Numbered from the stretch's first letter, positions 9,157 through 18,489 are shown. The stretch is DNA of 34,151 bases from Candidatus Heimdallarchaeota archaeon (GCA_023705985.1 BPTO01000012.1:1-34151); one strand, 5' to 3'. Translations and numbers: made by a program. The notes: generated by a model from the sequence alone, not told the origin.

Positions 9157-10173
9157 TTAATTACTAGCAGTAATTACTATCTTATCGAACTTAAAAAGGG
9201 ATTTCGAACCAGTATAAAGGCTTTTCAATAAAGTTCCTGGGTTTCTAGGAGAAAATTTGAGTAAAGGGTACTCCTTAGCAGGAAAATATGACCAGAGAAA
9301 CTTTATTTCCTTTTGAGATAGCTTTTTACCATAAAATCTCAGCAATGTCTTAGTATTCGGGTCAGGAAAATTATCATCAATTAATGAAGAAATACTCATA
9401 CTTTCATCAAGTTCAATTTCGATTACTTCCATAGGTAAAGTTGAATTTTCAACAAACTGGATTTCAGCTGTTCCATCTTCTATAACTATATCTAGAAAAC
9501 CTTTTGGTTCAACTTTTTCCATGAAACTTGTCCTTTCTAGAGATCCAGAGTAAAACACATTCATGTCTTTTAAGGACTGAGCTCTGTGAATGTGACCTGT
9601 AAGAGTAAACAGAATATTCCTTGGGAGTGTAAAAGTTTGAAGGACATCAATTCTGTTTCTAAAAACAAAATTATGAGGACCAAACATTGCTCCATCAAAT
9701 AATTGATGGCATAAGAGAACTAGTTGTTTATCTTGATTCTTATTTGCGAATTTAGTGATTCTTTTTAGTACATCCTTTGGGTTTTGATTGACGTAAGGGA
9801 AGCCCATTATTGTAATTTCATTCAATTCTATTGTAGTAAATTTATTAATAAAGTGAACATTTTTCATATAATAGCCTAATAATGTTTCAGGAAGTCTAGA
9901 ACGATCATGATTCCCTGGAATACACACAAAAATAATATCTTCTGAAATTAAGCTCTCTACAAGTTCATAAGCCCTTGAAACAACTTCTTCCTTAGGGTTA
10001 GATCTATTAAAAAAGTCTCCTCCATGTAAGATTAAGTCGATTTTGTTCTTCTTAGCATATTCAATAGAATCACTAAAAACTTTAAACATTTGATCAGAGG
10101 TTTGGAATCTAGCAGAAGCAGTTCTTCCATAAACATATCCAAAGTGTGTATCTGCTAAAGATAGGATTCTCAT
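9157..10173 (-). CDS. Mre11/SbcD-like metallophosphoesterase
   Basis: A 338-residue nuclease-type phosphoesterase. The five metal motifs are present in order: DTHFG (near residue 8), GGDFFNRS, GNHDRSR, CHQLF and TGHIHR. This arrangement is that of the Mre11/SbcD DNA-repair nucleases, and the C-terminal 100 residues could be a small capping domain. The usual ATPase partner Rad50/SbcC is not next to it, so it may be a stand-alone paralogue rather than the main Mre11. It lies about 100 nt downstream of the CCA enzyme gene on the same strand and may be read from the same transcript, though a TATA-like TTTTTATACTAA lies in the gap. Confidence 0.8.
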   Translation of the reverse strand: MRILSLADTHFGYVYGRTASARFQTSDQMFKVFSDSIEYAKKNKIDLILHGGDFFNRSNPKEEVVSRAYELVESLISEDIIFVCIPGNHDRSRLPETLLGYYMKNVHFINKFTTIELNEITIMGFPYVNQNPKDVLKRITKFANKNQDKQLVLLCHQLFDGAMFGPHNFVFRNRIDVLQTFTLPRNILFTLTGHIHRAQSLKDMNVFYSGSLERTSFMEKVEPKGFLDIVIEDGTAEIQFVENSTLPMEVIEIELDESMSISSLIDDNFPDPNTKTLLRFYGKKLSQKEIKFLWSYFPAKEYPLLKFSPRNPGTLLKSLYTGSKSLFKFDKIVITASN

Positions 10174-10272
10174 TTCACCACTACTTCTAATTTATCCAAG
10201 TTTTTAGTATAAAAATTAGAATCATTTTTGATTTTACGTAATCTAGTGAAAGAAAAACATAGAAAATTAGAG

Positions 10273-11781
10273 TTATTCATCGAATTCTAGTGTATGAACC
10301 CATAGAGGTTTTCTGACTACAAACAAGAAAAGATTTTCAGCAAAAGTATCATCTGTTTCATACATCTGCTGTAGATCTTGGTCAACTCCTATAACTTTCA
10401 GTTTTTCTTTAATTTCTAATTTTAGGAATGAATCAACATTTAGAACAAAAGCATTCTTTTTCACCAATGCTGAAATGAATTCATAAACTGGTTGACCTCT
10501 TTTACTGAAATATATCACCCATTTGCCATAATCTATGAAAGGTCCAGAAATAACATCCATGTGTGTGGCATATCTATCAAGAAATTTCACAGACTCTTCT
10601 GATGTAATTTCAGGTCCTTCTTTCCTTTGTGATAATTGGGGATTAGGGGTCATAAGAGATAAAATTAAACCATAATAATCATCGGAGACAAAAGGTTGGG
10701 TTCTTTCTAACATGTAATAGTGCTTGATTAGTTCTTGTTCTAGTGCTTTTCTGATACTTAGTGCTTTTTGCCATGAAACTCCAGATTCTTGGAAGTTTCT
10801 TGGAATAGATAATACTATTATTTCTTTTTTCGAATTAACAATTTTATGCACTATCTCATTGAAGAGAGGTATTTCATATAATGACTCTTCAAAAAATAGT
10901 AAACTTGGTTTGTTGAGATAATAATTAGCAGCTGCAATTATAGAATTAAATTGATCAACTGATACATTTGCAGCTATATTTTCTTTTCTGTATAAAGGAT
11001 CGGGGACATATATTGGATAATAACCAAAAATCAATTCGACTGAAAGCTCGTCAACGTCTTCAAATTTCACTGTTGCTTTCTTAATATCGACAACAGTTCT
11101 TGCCCTCCATTTGCAAATTCCTTGCAATGTTTCTCTAAAAGAACCATAAAACAATATCAGAAGTTCACATAAATATCCATTGAATCCAATAGCACCATAA
11201 TCATCTCTATAAACCCCAATCGCTTTTGTGAATTTCTTGAGTAAAACGACTTCTTTTCTCACTTTTTTATCCATATGAGTTAAGATATATTGGCTATGAT
11301 ATGGAATATAATCAAAAATGGATATTTTCTCCTCTCCTTGTGATATATCAAATCCAACAAAAAGATGTATTTTTTCATTTGCAGCGAATAAGCGCAAATA
11401 AGGTATTTTACCAGTAATTTTTGCAACTTCTATATTTTCTTTCTTGACTCTATCTTTTTTCAATCTTTTAAGAAGCGAATCTAAAATGGTGTGAACATTT
11501 GGTTTCTCAGATTTTGGGAGTATAATTAGTAGATCAAAGGAATCGTCATCACTAAGATAAGTTTTTCTAACAAAAGAACCTTGAATTTCAACTCTACCGG
11601 CTATTCCAAGTGATACTAGATCCATTTGAATTTTCTCTTTTAGAATTGATAAGATCTCTCCGATTTCAGCGTGTGTGTCTTTTTGTATTTGGATTACTTC
11701 GAGAACTTGGTTCTCAATATAATCGTGATCATTCTTCTGTTTTCCTTTTGAGGAACTTTTTCTAGATTTGCTTTCTTCCAT
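10273..11781 (-). CDS. cca: CCA-adding enzyme homologue (archaeal class I) with altered catalytic residues
   Basis: A protein of about 502 residues homologous to archaeal tRNA nucleotidyltransferase, which adds CCA to tRNA 3' ends. The signature GSFVRKTYL (residues about 68-76 from the ATG) and the tRNA-binding segments GFNGYLCELLILFYGSF and ENIAANVS are clear. The catalytic motif, normally Glu/Asp-x-Asp, reads Ser-Phe-Asp (Ser81, Asp83). The third carboxylate, in the normally VDVVP strand, appears to be His139 (KIHLFVG). Two of three metal-binding carboxylates therefore look replaced. The N-terminus has a charged extension of about 20-25 residues. The ATG at 11781 is chosen because GGTGA lies five bases upstream, and the nearby GTG at 11790 is part of that motif. 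The gene lies 22 nt after thpR, a pairing known in archaea. Confidence 0.85.
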   Translation of the reverse strand: MEESKSRKSSSKGKQKNDHDYIENQVLEVIQIQKDTHAEIGEILSILKEKIQMDLVSLGIAGRVEIQGSFVRKTYLSDDDSFDLLIILPKSEKPNVHTILDSLLKRLKKDRVKKENIEVAKITGKIPYLRLFAANEKIHLFVGFDISQGEEKISIFDYIPYHSQYILTHMDKKVRKEVVLLKKFTKAIGVYRDDYGAIGFNGYLCELLILFYGSFRETLQGICKWRARTVVDIKKATVKFEDVDELSVELIFGYYPIYVPDPLYRKENIAANVSVDQFNSIIAAANYYLNKPSLLFFEESLYEIPLFNEIVHKIVNSKKEIIVLSIPRNFQESGVSWQKALSIRKALEQELIKHYYMLERTQPFVSDDYYGLILSLMTPNPQLSQRKEGPEITSEESVKFLDRYATHMDVISGPFIDYGKWVIYFSKRGQPVYEFISALVKKNAFVLNVDSFLKLEIKEKLKVIGVDQDLQQMYETDDTFAENLFLFVVRKPLWVHTLEFDE

Positions 11782-11803
11782 GTTACTCACCAGTTAAACA
11801 CGG

Positions 11804-12373
11804 TTATTTATTTGCTTTTTCCGCAAATACTTCATGAAGTATTGAATATTGAGGACCATCAGGTCTAAGTTCGGATTTCTTTAGTTTGATAGAATCAATT
11901 TCTTGATTGCCTATGTCTGCATCTGACAATTCGTTTATTAAACCTATTAATTCATCCTTTTTCCTCGAAGACTTCACTCTTGCGATGGTTGCATGTGGTT
12001 TAAACTTTCGATTGTCAGTCCTAAAGCCTTCTTTTCCAAGCTTAACTCTTAAAGCTTTTTGAATGTTTTGTAATTTCTGGATATCACCCTCGACTTTGCA
12101 ACAAATAACTTTAATGTATTCTCTTTTAGGTAGAACATCTATTCCTACGATGTTTAGTTTAATACTATCAAACTTTATCTCATCCATGATTCCCTTTACA
12201 ACATCAATTTGAGTCGAAGAGATCTCCCCTAGAAATTCTAGTGTTAAATGAATTATCTGAGGGTTAACTAATTTAATATCTGCTCTAAGACCAGCTAGTT
12301 TCTGTTGAATAGCACTAAGATTGCTTATAATTTGTTTATTTGTGATATCAACAGATAAGAAAGTTCTAACCAT
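11804..12373 (-). CDS. thpR: RNA 2',3'-cyclic phosphodiesterase (LigT/ThpR)
   Basis: A 189-residue member of the 2H phosphoesterase family. The two HxT/S-type motifs are visible as IHLTLEFLG and PHATIARV, at the usual spacing for this family. These enzymes hydrolyse 2',3'-cyclic phosphate ends of RNA and can join tRNA halves through a 2'-5' bond in vitro. It is the first gene of a likely thpR-cca operon on the minus strand. An AT-rich stretch at about 12404-12418 could hold its promoter. It is divergent from the UPF0200 gene. Confidence 0.9.
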   Translation of the reverse strand: MVRTFLSVDITNKQIISNLSAIQQKLAGLRADIKLVNPQIIHLTLEFLGEISSTQIDVVKGIMDEIKFDSIKLNIVGIDVLPKREYIKVICCKVEGDIQKLQNIQKALRVKLGKEGFRTDNRKFKPHATIARVKSSRKKDELIGLINELSDADIGNQEIDSIKLKKSELRPDGPQYSILHEVFAEKANK

Positions 12374-12525
12374 AGTAATTTATTTGATAGCATTTTTTAA
12401 ACATTCTTTATATTATACTAAAATGAAATCAGTTTTTAGGATTACATTTTTTATTTGACTAATTGCAAAAGATTCAATAATTAACAAACTTTTTATTTCA
12501 GCTTTTTTTGAGATTGTTGAGCTTC

Positions 12526-13104
12526 ATGTCTGAGCGAAATATTAAAATTCTTGGCGTTTCTGGAATGCCTGGTTCTGGAAAAAGTGAATTTGCCAATATA
12601 GCTAAAGAGCTTAATTATCGTACAGTAATCATGGGAGATGTAATTAGAAAAAAAGTAAAAGAAATGGGATTGGAATCTACTCCTGAAAACACTGGAAGAG
12701 TAATGACAGATATTCGAAAAATGCATGGAGATGAAGCTGTAGCCCATTTAACTTGCATAGAAATTGATAGACTTCTTGGAGAAAATAGTGATAAAATCAT
12801 TATCGATGGGATTAGGAGTCAAAAGGAAGTTGAATACTTTAGAAAGCATTTGGGAAAGGTTTTCTTTGTTGTTGCAATACATGCAGAACCGATAGTAAGA
12901 TTCAAGAGATTAAGATTAAGAGAGCGTACTGACGCTCCTAAGACCTATGATGAGTTTGATAAAAGAGAACAATCTGAACTTAGCTTAGGTTTGGGTGAAA
13001 CAATAGTTTATTCCAATTTCATTATTTCTAACAATGAAACAAAAGAAATGTTCTACGAATACGCTATTTCCTTGTTAAAAGATTTGGAAGGAGATGAAAA
13101 ATAG
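12526..13104 (+). CDS. UPF0200-family P-loop kinase-like protein
   Basis: A predicted nucleotide-binding protein of about 192 residues. GVSGMPGSGKS near the N-terminus is the Walker A loop, IIIDGIRSQKEVEYF resembles the Walker B region of nucleoside or dephospho-CoA kinases, and RLRLRERTDAPKTYDEF is the Arg-rich lid typical of archaeal UPF0200. The phosphate acceptor is unknown. The open frame extends to a TTG at 12508, but the ATG at 12526 matches the family start better. It overlaps the following UPF0201 gene by one base. UPF0200 and UPF0201 are fused in some archaea, so the two products probably act together. Confidence 0.85.
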   Translation: MSERNIKILGVSGMPGSGKSEFANIAKELNYRTVIMGDVIRKKVKEMGLESTPENTGRVMTDIRKMHGDEAVAHLTCIEIDRLLGENSDKIIIDGIRSQKEVEYFRKHLGKVFFVVAIHAEPIVRFKRLRLRERTDAPKTYDEFDKREQSELSLGLGETIVYSNFIISNNETKEMFYEYAISLLKDLEGDEK

Positions 13105-13553
13105 TGGTACTAACTATTACAGTGAAAATGAGTTATTTTTCTACAGAAAATAAGCAAAAGTTAGAACAATGTTTTATCCATCTCCTAGGTGAACTTCCGA
13201 AAATACAAGAAGTCAAGGATATTGAAACCAAAATATTAGTAGCAGAAAATCAACCTATATCTTCCATTCGGAATTTCTTCTTTATCATTAGAGAAAGGAA
13301 AATTTTGGACACTGTAAGGAAATGTTCATTTATTGACGAAATCAATGAATCAGTAACTTTTTTACTTCATAAACAAGCTTTGTATGTAAATAAAATAGCG
13401 GTCATCACTTCAGATACTAGCTCACCCCTCGGAAATGTGCAATTAACCATCAAAGGAGGAGATCCAATCGAAATATTAAATTGGATAGCTCCTGAAACTT
13501 CTGATGGCGAGGAATTGGTTATACAAAAATTCAGAGACTATCAGAAATTGTGA
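13104..13553 (+). CDS. UPF0201-family RNA-binding-like protein
   Basis: A 149-residue protein that matches archaeal UPF0201 (the group once labelled exosome-associated RNA-binding protein). Recognisable features are the VKMSYFSTENKQKLEQC start, the central SIRNFFFIIRERKILDTVR segment with its invariant-looking Arg residues, and the ending SPLGNVQLTIKGGDPIEIL. It starts at a GTG whose G is the last base of the preceding TAG, with an AAGGAGA motif about nine bases upstream, so translation is probably coupled to the UPF0200 gene. Its 3' end overlaps the convergent rnz gene by 13 bases. Confidence 0.85.
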   Translation: MVLTITVKMSYFSTENKQKLEQCFIHLLGELPKIQEVKDIETKILVAENQPISSIRNFFFIIRERKILDTVRKCSFIDEINESVTFLLHKQALYVNKIAVITSDTSSPLGNVQLTIKGGDPIEILNWIAPETSDGEELVIQKFRDYQKL

Positions 13554-14464
13554 GAAGGAAGCTCAATATTTAGACCATCATATGCAAAATAACTCTCAGA
13601 AAAAATAGCCTTTGCTTCTTTTAGTGAATAATCTAAATCTCTGTGTATATTTGAAATATGGGTCAAATATAGTTTTTTAACTCTTGCTCTTTTTGCAACG
13701 TAAGCTGCTTCTGAGCTTGTAGAATGCTTATACTTCTTAGCCCTTTCCACTTCTTCGGGGGGATAAGTTGCATCATGGATTAACAAATCTGCTTCTGATG
13801 AGTTGTTGATAACAGTATCTGTTATAGTTGTATCTCCAGTTAAAACTATTTTTGTAGGTCTAACATTAGTGTCCATTAGTATATCTGACGGATAGATTTT
13901 CTTTCTATTAATTTCAACGGGAGTACCTCTTTGTAATGTATTCCACATCACTTTTGGGACTTTCAGTTTTTCAGCTCTTTCAGTACTAAATTTACCTAAT
14001 GGAGTATGGGTGACAAATTTATATCCTACACATTGATTTACATGGTTAACGGGAAAGGATTCAATAAAGAAGTCTGTATTATTCTCTACGACTCCTCCTT
14101 TAGTTTCAATCACTTCTATGTTGTAATCTGGGATAAATCTGTAAGCTAATAATTGCAAAAACACAAACGAGGAAGTCCAAGGAGGACCAATAATTCTAAC
14201 AGGAGAATCTATCCCATAGAAGCATCTTGTTGATAATAAACCAATTAGACCAAGTGTATGATCAGAATGTAAATGTGTTAATAATATTGTTAGAGGACCT
14301 CTAAACTTAATTTTGTTTATAATCATTTGTAGTTGAATAGCTTCTCCAATATCAATTAGAATTTTATGTCCTCTATATTGTATCATACATGAGCTCTGTC
14401 GCCTGTTAATTTGAGGAGGTGCAGATGATGTACCTAGAAATGTGACTGAAATATTGTCGCTCAT
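13541..14464 (-). CDS. rnz: Ribonuclease Z (tRNA 3'-endonuclease)
   Basis: A 307-residue metallo-beta-lactamase-fold endonuclease that removes tRNA 3' trailers. FLGTSSAPPQINRRQSS opens the protein as in tRNase Z, THLHSDHTLGL is the zinc motif, and VGYKF, LTGDTTITD, IHDATYP, KHSTSSEAAYVA and LTHIS follow in the usual order. Its start codon directly abuts the TAA of trmG10 (TAAATG), placing it last in a prs-trmG10-rnz operon. Its end overlaps the UPF0201 gene on the other strand. Together with the nearby CCA enzyme homologue it makes this a tRNA 3'-end maturation neighbourhood. Confidence 0.92.
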   Translation of the reverse strand: MSDNISVTFLGTSSAPPQINRRQSSCMIQYRGHKILIDIGEAIQLQMIINKIKFRGPLTILLTHLHSDHTLGLIGLLSTRCFYGIDSPVRIIGPPWTSSFVFLQLLAYRFIPDYNIEVIETKGGVVENNTDFFIESFPVNHVNQCVGYKFVTHTPLGKFSTERAEKLKVPKVMWNTLQRGTPVEINRKKIYPSDILMDTNVRPTKIVLTGDTTITDTVINNSSEADLLIHDATYPPEEVERAKKYKHSTSSEAAYVAKRARVKKLYLTHISNIHRDLDYSLKEAKAIFSESYFAYDGLNIELPSHNF

Positions 14465-15496
14465 TTACATTAACACCACGATTCTTCTTGTAAGAGAACG
14501 GTGCACGCGAGCATCTATAATTGTTTTCATCTTATATCCCACTTTTTCTGCTATTCTTTCCGGTTCACTATAAGAAGGGCTACTGAATACTAGATGCCTA
14601 TTTTGCTCAAGTATAGATTTTGATTCTTCTAGAAATTGCTCTATCAACCCAGATATTGTTTTTCCATATGTTGATGATTGAATTGAGTATGGCGGATCAG
14701 TTGCTATTGCATGGACATGTTTGAGCGGTATATGTCTTGAATCACCATGTAATAGAGAATAATGACCTTCACCAAGAAAATGTAAATTTATATCTGTTCC
14801 CTTAACAGCAGAAGAATTGAGATCAGAACCTAACACATAAGCTCCCAAAATTGAAGCCTCAATAAGAAATCCTCCTGCCCCACAAAAAGGATCATAGAAT
14901 ACCTCACCTGTACTAATGCGAGAAAGGTTTACAATAGCTCTTGCGAAATCAGCTTTCATAGCACCAGGTCTAAAAAATGGTCGATTACCAGGAGTTCGTT
15001 CATTATATTCTTTTACGTTTTTAGACCATAATTGAAAGCCAATTAAAATATCCGATTTATGTAAAAGACCAAGAAACATACATTCTGGACGTTTTAAATC
15101 CACTTTCATTTCGTAATCTGCGAATTCACTTATAACATAGCTACCTAAAATTCGCTCTAGTTCTGCCTTATTTAGTTTTACTGTTCTTTTTCCTATTTTT
15201 TTCACTCTTACGCAAAAGGTTTTACACTTTTCAATAGGTAAATCTATCCTTTTCTCTTCGAAAAAATCTATTTCTTGATTTTCGATTGACCCTTTTGCAA
15301 TTAAAATACAGAGTGAATGTAAAAACGCACATCGAGAAGCAGCTTTTACAGGACTTTTATTTGAAGTGAAAATAACTATCTGGTTAGCTACATAAGTTGT
15401 TCTGTAATCTATTCTTTCTGCTTCAAGAGCAGCGTACAATTCTTCGTAACCTAAGGGCAAATAATTAGCGTTAATATAAGCCAGATATGATGTCAT
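14465..15496 (-). CDS. trmG10: tRNA (guanine-10-N2)-methyltransferase, Trm-G10 type
   Basis: A 343-residue S-adenosylmethionine-dependent RNA methyltransferase. The N-terminal 150 residues fit the THUMP-containing RNA-binding half. The C-terminal half has the Rossmann motifs FYDPFCGAGGFLIEA, GSDLNSSAVKG and the catalytic ATDPPYSIQSSTYG, characteristic of N2-guanosine methyltransferases of the Trm11/Trm-G10 group. The enzyme is expected to mono- or dimethylate G10 of tRNA. Its ATG overlaps the stop of prs by four bases, and its own stop abuts the start of rnz, so co-translation is likely. Confidence 0.9.
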   Translation of the reverse strand: MTSYLAYINANYLPLGYEELYAALEAERIDYRTTYVANQIVIFTSNKSPVKAASRCAFLHSLCILIAKGSIENQEIDFFEEKRIDLPIEKCKTFCVRVKKIGKRTVKLNKAELERILGSYVISEFADYEMKVDLKRPECMFLGLLHKSDILIGFQLWSKNVKEYNERTPGNRPFFRPGAMKADFARAIVNLSRISTGEVFYDPFCGAGGFLIEASILGAYVLGSDLNSSAVKGTDINLHFLGEGHYSLLHGDSRHIPLKHVHAIATDPPYSIQSSTYGKTISGLIEQFLEESKSILEQNRHLVFSSPSYSEPERIAEKVGYKMKTIIDARVHRSLTRRIVVLM

Positions 15497-16383
15497 ACAA
15501 ATTTTTCCTCTATGAAATTACTCAGAAAGGGTGCTATATCAATTTTTGAATTGTGTGTATTAGGAATAGTGTTTGTTGATATAAATTCTTTCACTCCCAA
15601 TTCCTTCAGCTTGTCTTTGAATTCTGGTCGGGAAAGATCATGAATACAGACAAATCTCAAACTTGAAGGTTCTTGCTCTAGAATAAGCTGGCATGCTTTA
15701 AGAGCTGTGCTTCCCGAACTAACGATATCATCCACGAGAATTATATCCTTTTCTTTTAGGTCAAAACCACTACAAACCATACTTATTTCATGTGAGATGG
15801 GATCTCTTTTCTTATCCAGCCAATAAAAAGGTGCTGATAAAATATTACCAACTATTTTTACATCTTCAGATGCTCCTTGATCAGGTCCTAAAATAATCCA
15901 GTCACCATTCAAGTTTCGTTGTATATATTCGCTAATATAAGGGTAAATGTTAAGATTGTATTTCTCTAACTCGGGAGTAAATTCAAGAAATTTAGATTTA
16001 TTATGTACATTGATTGTGAATAAACTATCAATACCTGATTGTTGAATAAGATCAACTATAATTTGATGTGAAATTATTTCCCCTCTCAATTGCCTTACAT
16101 CAGCTCTAGAATAGCTCAAATAAGGGACAATAGCATGTACTTTATCTGCGTTCAGTTCTTTCAACGTAGAACCTAGTAATAAAAGTTCAAGGAGATGTTT
16201 TTCTTGGGGAGGATGAGTTGACTGTATGATGATAATTTCTTCATTTTCAACGTCTGAGTCAATCTGAATATATGACTCTCCATCGAAAAATAACTTATGG
16301 ATTATATCTATATTCTCTATGTTTACTATACTAGCTACTTCTTCTGCTAATTTTATTGATGATGGTCCGGGTAAGATTTTCAT
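15493..16383 (-). CDS. prs: Ribose-phosphate pyrophosphokinase (PRPP synthase)
   Basis: A 296-residue enzyme that makes phosphoribosyl pyrophosphate from ribose 5-phosphate and ATP for nucleotide synthesis. FFDGESYIQI, the IQSTHPPQEKHLLELLLL helix, AIVPYLSYSRADVRQ, LGPDQGASED, WLDKKRDP and the PRPP loop VDDIVSSGST follow in family order. Two deviations are visible: the loop has Ser where Gly is usual (SSGST rather than STGGT), and the DLH motif reads NVH. An open frame extends upstream to 16485, but those 34 residues are hydrophobic and unrelated; MKILPGPSS is the natural start. A TATA-like TTTAAAAATATAG lies at about 16417-16429. It is the first gene of the prs-trmG10-rnz operon. Confidence 0.88.
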   Translation of the reverse strand: MKILPGPSSIKLAEEVASIVNIENIDIIHKLFFDGESYIQIDSDVENEEIIIIQSTHPPQEKHLLELLLLGSTLKELNADKVHAIVPYLSYSRADVRQLRGEIISHQIIVDLIQQSGIDSLFTINVHNKSKFLEFTPELEKYNLNIYPYISEYIQRNLNGDWIILGPDQGASEDVKIVGNILSAPFYWLDKKRDPISHEISMVCSGFDLKEKDIILVDDIVSSGSTALKACQLILEQEPSSLRFVCIHDLSRPEFKDKLKELGVKEFISTNTIPNTHNSKIDIAPFLSNFIEEKFV

Positions 16384-16533
16384 TACAATATCACAAGTAC
16401 ATTTTTCCTTCCTTAATTTAAAAATATAGTTTACTAGTAAAATAAGTACATTCAAAAACGGATGAATAACTATATTTATTAACATTTTATGTTTTATTGT
16501 TGTTGAGGATATCTTATTCTAGTGGTGAGAATT

Positions 16534-18450
16534 ATGGCTGGAAACATTAAGAAGAAAAGCAAGAAGAAAGCCAAAAAAGAACCTTTACTCGATATTGATT
16601 TTCACGACACTGCAGAGATATCAGTTCCTCCAAGATTAATAGACCAAGTTATTGGGCAAGATGATGCTACAGAAATAATCAAAAAAGCAGCTTTGCAGAG
16701 ACGTCACGTTCTTCTAATTGGAGACCCAGGAACAGGTAAAAGTATGCTTGGAGTAGCAATGGCAGAGCTATTACCAAAAGAAGTTTTAGTAGACACTTTA
16801 GTCTTACCTAACCCTAAATATCCGAATAATCCAAGAATTGCTACTCTACCAGCTGGTCATGGGATTAGAAAAGTTGAAATGGATAGAGAAGTAGCAAAAA
16901 AGAGTGGAAATAAGCGTTTTATTATATCAATTGTAATACTATTAGCCATTATAGGATATGCGCTCATAGCTACTGCTGGTAATCCTGCTAGTCAACCTAC
17001 AACTCTTTTGATGGCTATGTTTGTAGGTTTCTTCATTTTCTTTATGTTAAACCAACAAAGATCAAGATCAGAAATGCTTGTACCTAAATTATTAGTAGAT
17101 AACAATAATACAACACGTGCTCCATTCAACGACGCTACAGGTTCACATGCAGGTAATTTATTAGGTGATGTAAGGCATGATCCATTCCAGTCTGGGGGTC
17201 TTGGAACACCTCCTCACGAAAGAGTTGAAGCAGGGTTAATTCATAAATCTAACATGGGTGTTCTTTACTGTGACGAAATTGGTACTTTAGAAATGAGGAC
17301 ACAACAGAAAATGCTTACTGCTATGCAAGAACGTAAATTACAAATTACCGGTCAATCAGAGCTAAGTAGTGGAGCAATGGTTAGAACAGATGCAGTACCA
17401 TGTGATTTTGTATTAATAGCTGCTGGAAATATGGAAACCACAAGAAATATGCATCCAGCGTTACGATCGCGAATTCAGGGTTCTGGATACGAAGTATACA
17501 TGGAAGATACCATGCCTGATTCACCAGAAAATAGACGAAAATTAGCTCGTTTCTGTGCTCAAGAAATTTCTAAAGACAAGAAGATTCCTCACTATACAAA
17601 AGAAGCAGTTGAAGAAATCATCTACGAATCTCAACGCAGGGCGAATAGAAAAGGTCATTTGACTCTCCGACTTCGAGAATTAGGAGGTCTTATCAGAGCT
17701 GCTGGAGATTTAGGAAAGGAAAAAAACGAACAACTTGTTACAGCTGAAACAGTAAGATTTGCTAAAACCATCGCTAGAACATTGGAAGATCAAATTAGTG
17801 ACAATTATGCTAGAGATAAGAAAATGTATAAAATTATCGAAGTAGAAGGTACTAAAGTTGGAAGAGTGAATGGTTTAGCTGTTATTAATCAACGCTCAGG
17901 AATCGTAATGCCCATCGAATCTGAGGTAGTTCCTGCTTTTAGTCAAAAAGAAGGGAAAATTATTGCAACTGGTCAGCTAAGGATAATTGCTAGAGAAGCA
18001 GTTCAAAATATATCAGCATTAGTTAAAAAATTTGTAGGTACAGATATCTCAAATTTCGACTATCATATTCAATTTGTTGGTGCATATGCAGGAGTAGAAG
18101 GCGATTCTGCCTCAGTTTCAATTGCCACCTCGATTATCTCAGCGCTTGAAAAAGCACCAGTAAGGCAAGATACAGCTATGTCTGGCAGTCTGACAGTCCG
18201 AGGGAGAGTCATCCCAGTAGGAGGAGTAACTGCCAAAATAGAAGCCGCAGCTGAAGCAGGCATTAAAAGAGTGCTAATACCTTTTCAAAATATTGATGAT
18301 GTCAAAATTGAAGAAAAATATGATGGCAAGATTGAGATAATTCCTGTTGAAACTTTTACTGATGTCTTGAGAGAAGTACTTCCTAAAGAATATGGTCACA
18401 TTGCTGATAAATTCGTTGAAATAGAAGAAGAATCTATCTTAAATAAATAA
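16534..18450 (+). CDS. lonB: Archaeal Lon protease (LonB), membrane-bound
   Basis: An ATP-dependent membrane protease of about 638 residues. A Lys-rich N-terminus precedes the AAA+ module, with Walker A GDPGTGKS (about 63-70) and a Walker B CDEIGTLE. Two membrane helices (about 129-148 and 157-173) are inserted within the AAA+ module, as in archaeal LonB. The C-terminal protease domain has the catalytic Ser in EGDSASVS (about 525) and the catalytic Lys in GVTAKIEAA (about 568). It degrades misfolded and regulatory proteins at the inner face of the membrane. The frame opens at a GTG at 16522, but GGTGAG four bases before the ATG at 16534 marks that as the start. Confidence 0.95.
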   Translation: MAGNIKKKSKKKAKKEPLLDIDFHDTAEISVPPRLIDQVIGQDDATEIIKKAALQRRHVLLIGDPGTGKSMLGVAMAELLPKEVLVDTLVLPNPKYPNNPRIATLPAGHGIRKVEMDREVAKKSGNKRFIISIVILLAIIGYALIATAGNPASQPTTLLMAMFVGFFIFFMLNQQRSRSEMLVPKLLVDNNNTTRAPFNDATGSHAGNLLGDVRHDPFQSGGLGTPPHERVEAGLIHKSNMGVLYCDEIGTLEMRTQQKMLTAMQERKLQITGQSELSSGAMVRTDAVPCDFVLIAAGNMETTRNMHPALRSRIQGSGYEVYMEDTMPDSPENRRKLARFCAQEISKDKKIPHYTKEAVEEIIYESQRRANRKGHLTLRLRELGGLIRAAGDLGKEKNEQLVTAETVRFAKTIARTLEDQISDNYARDKKMYKIIEVEGTKVGRVNGLAVINQRSGIVMPIESEVVPAFSQKEGKIIATGQLRIIAREAVQNISALVKKFVGTDISNFDYHIQFVGAYAGVEGDSASVSIATSIISALEKAPVRQDTAMSGSLTVRGRVIPVGGVTAKIEAAAEAGIKRVLIPFQNIDDVKIEEKYDGKIEIIPVETFTDVLREVLPKEYGHIADKFVEIEEESILNK

Positions 18451-18489
18451 GATTGCTAGAAAGATGTATCAAAATATGGTGAGTTTCTT

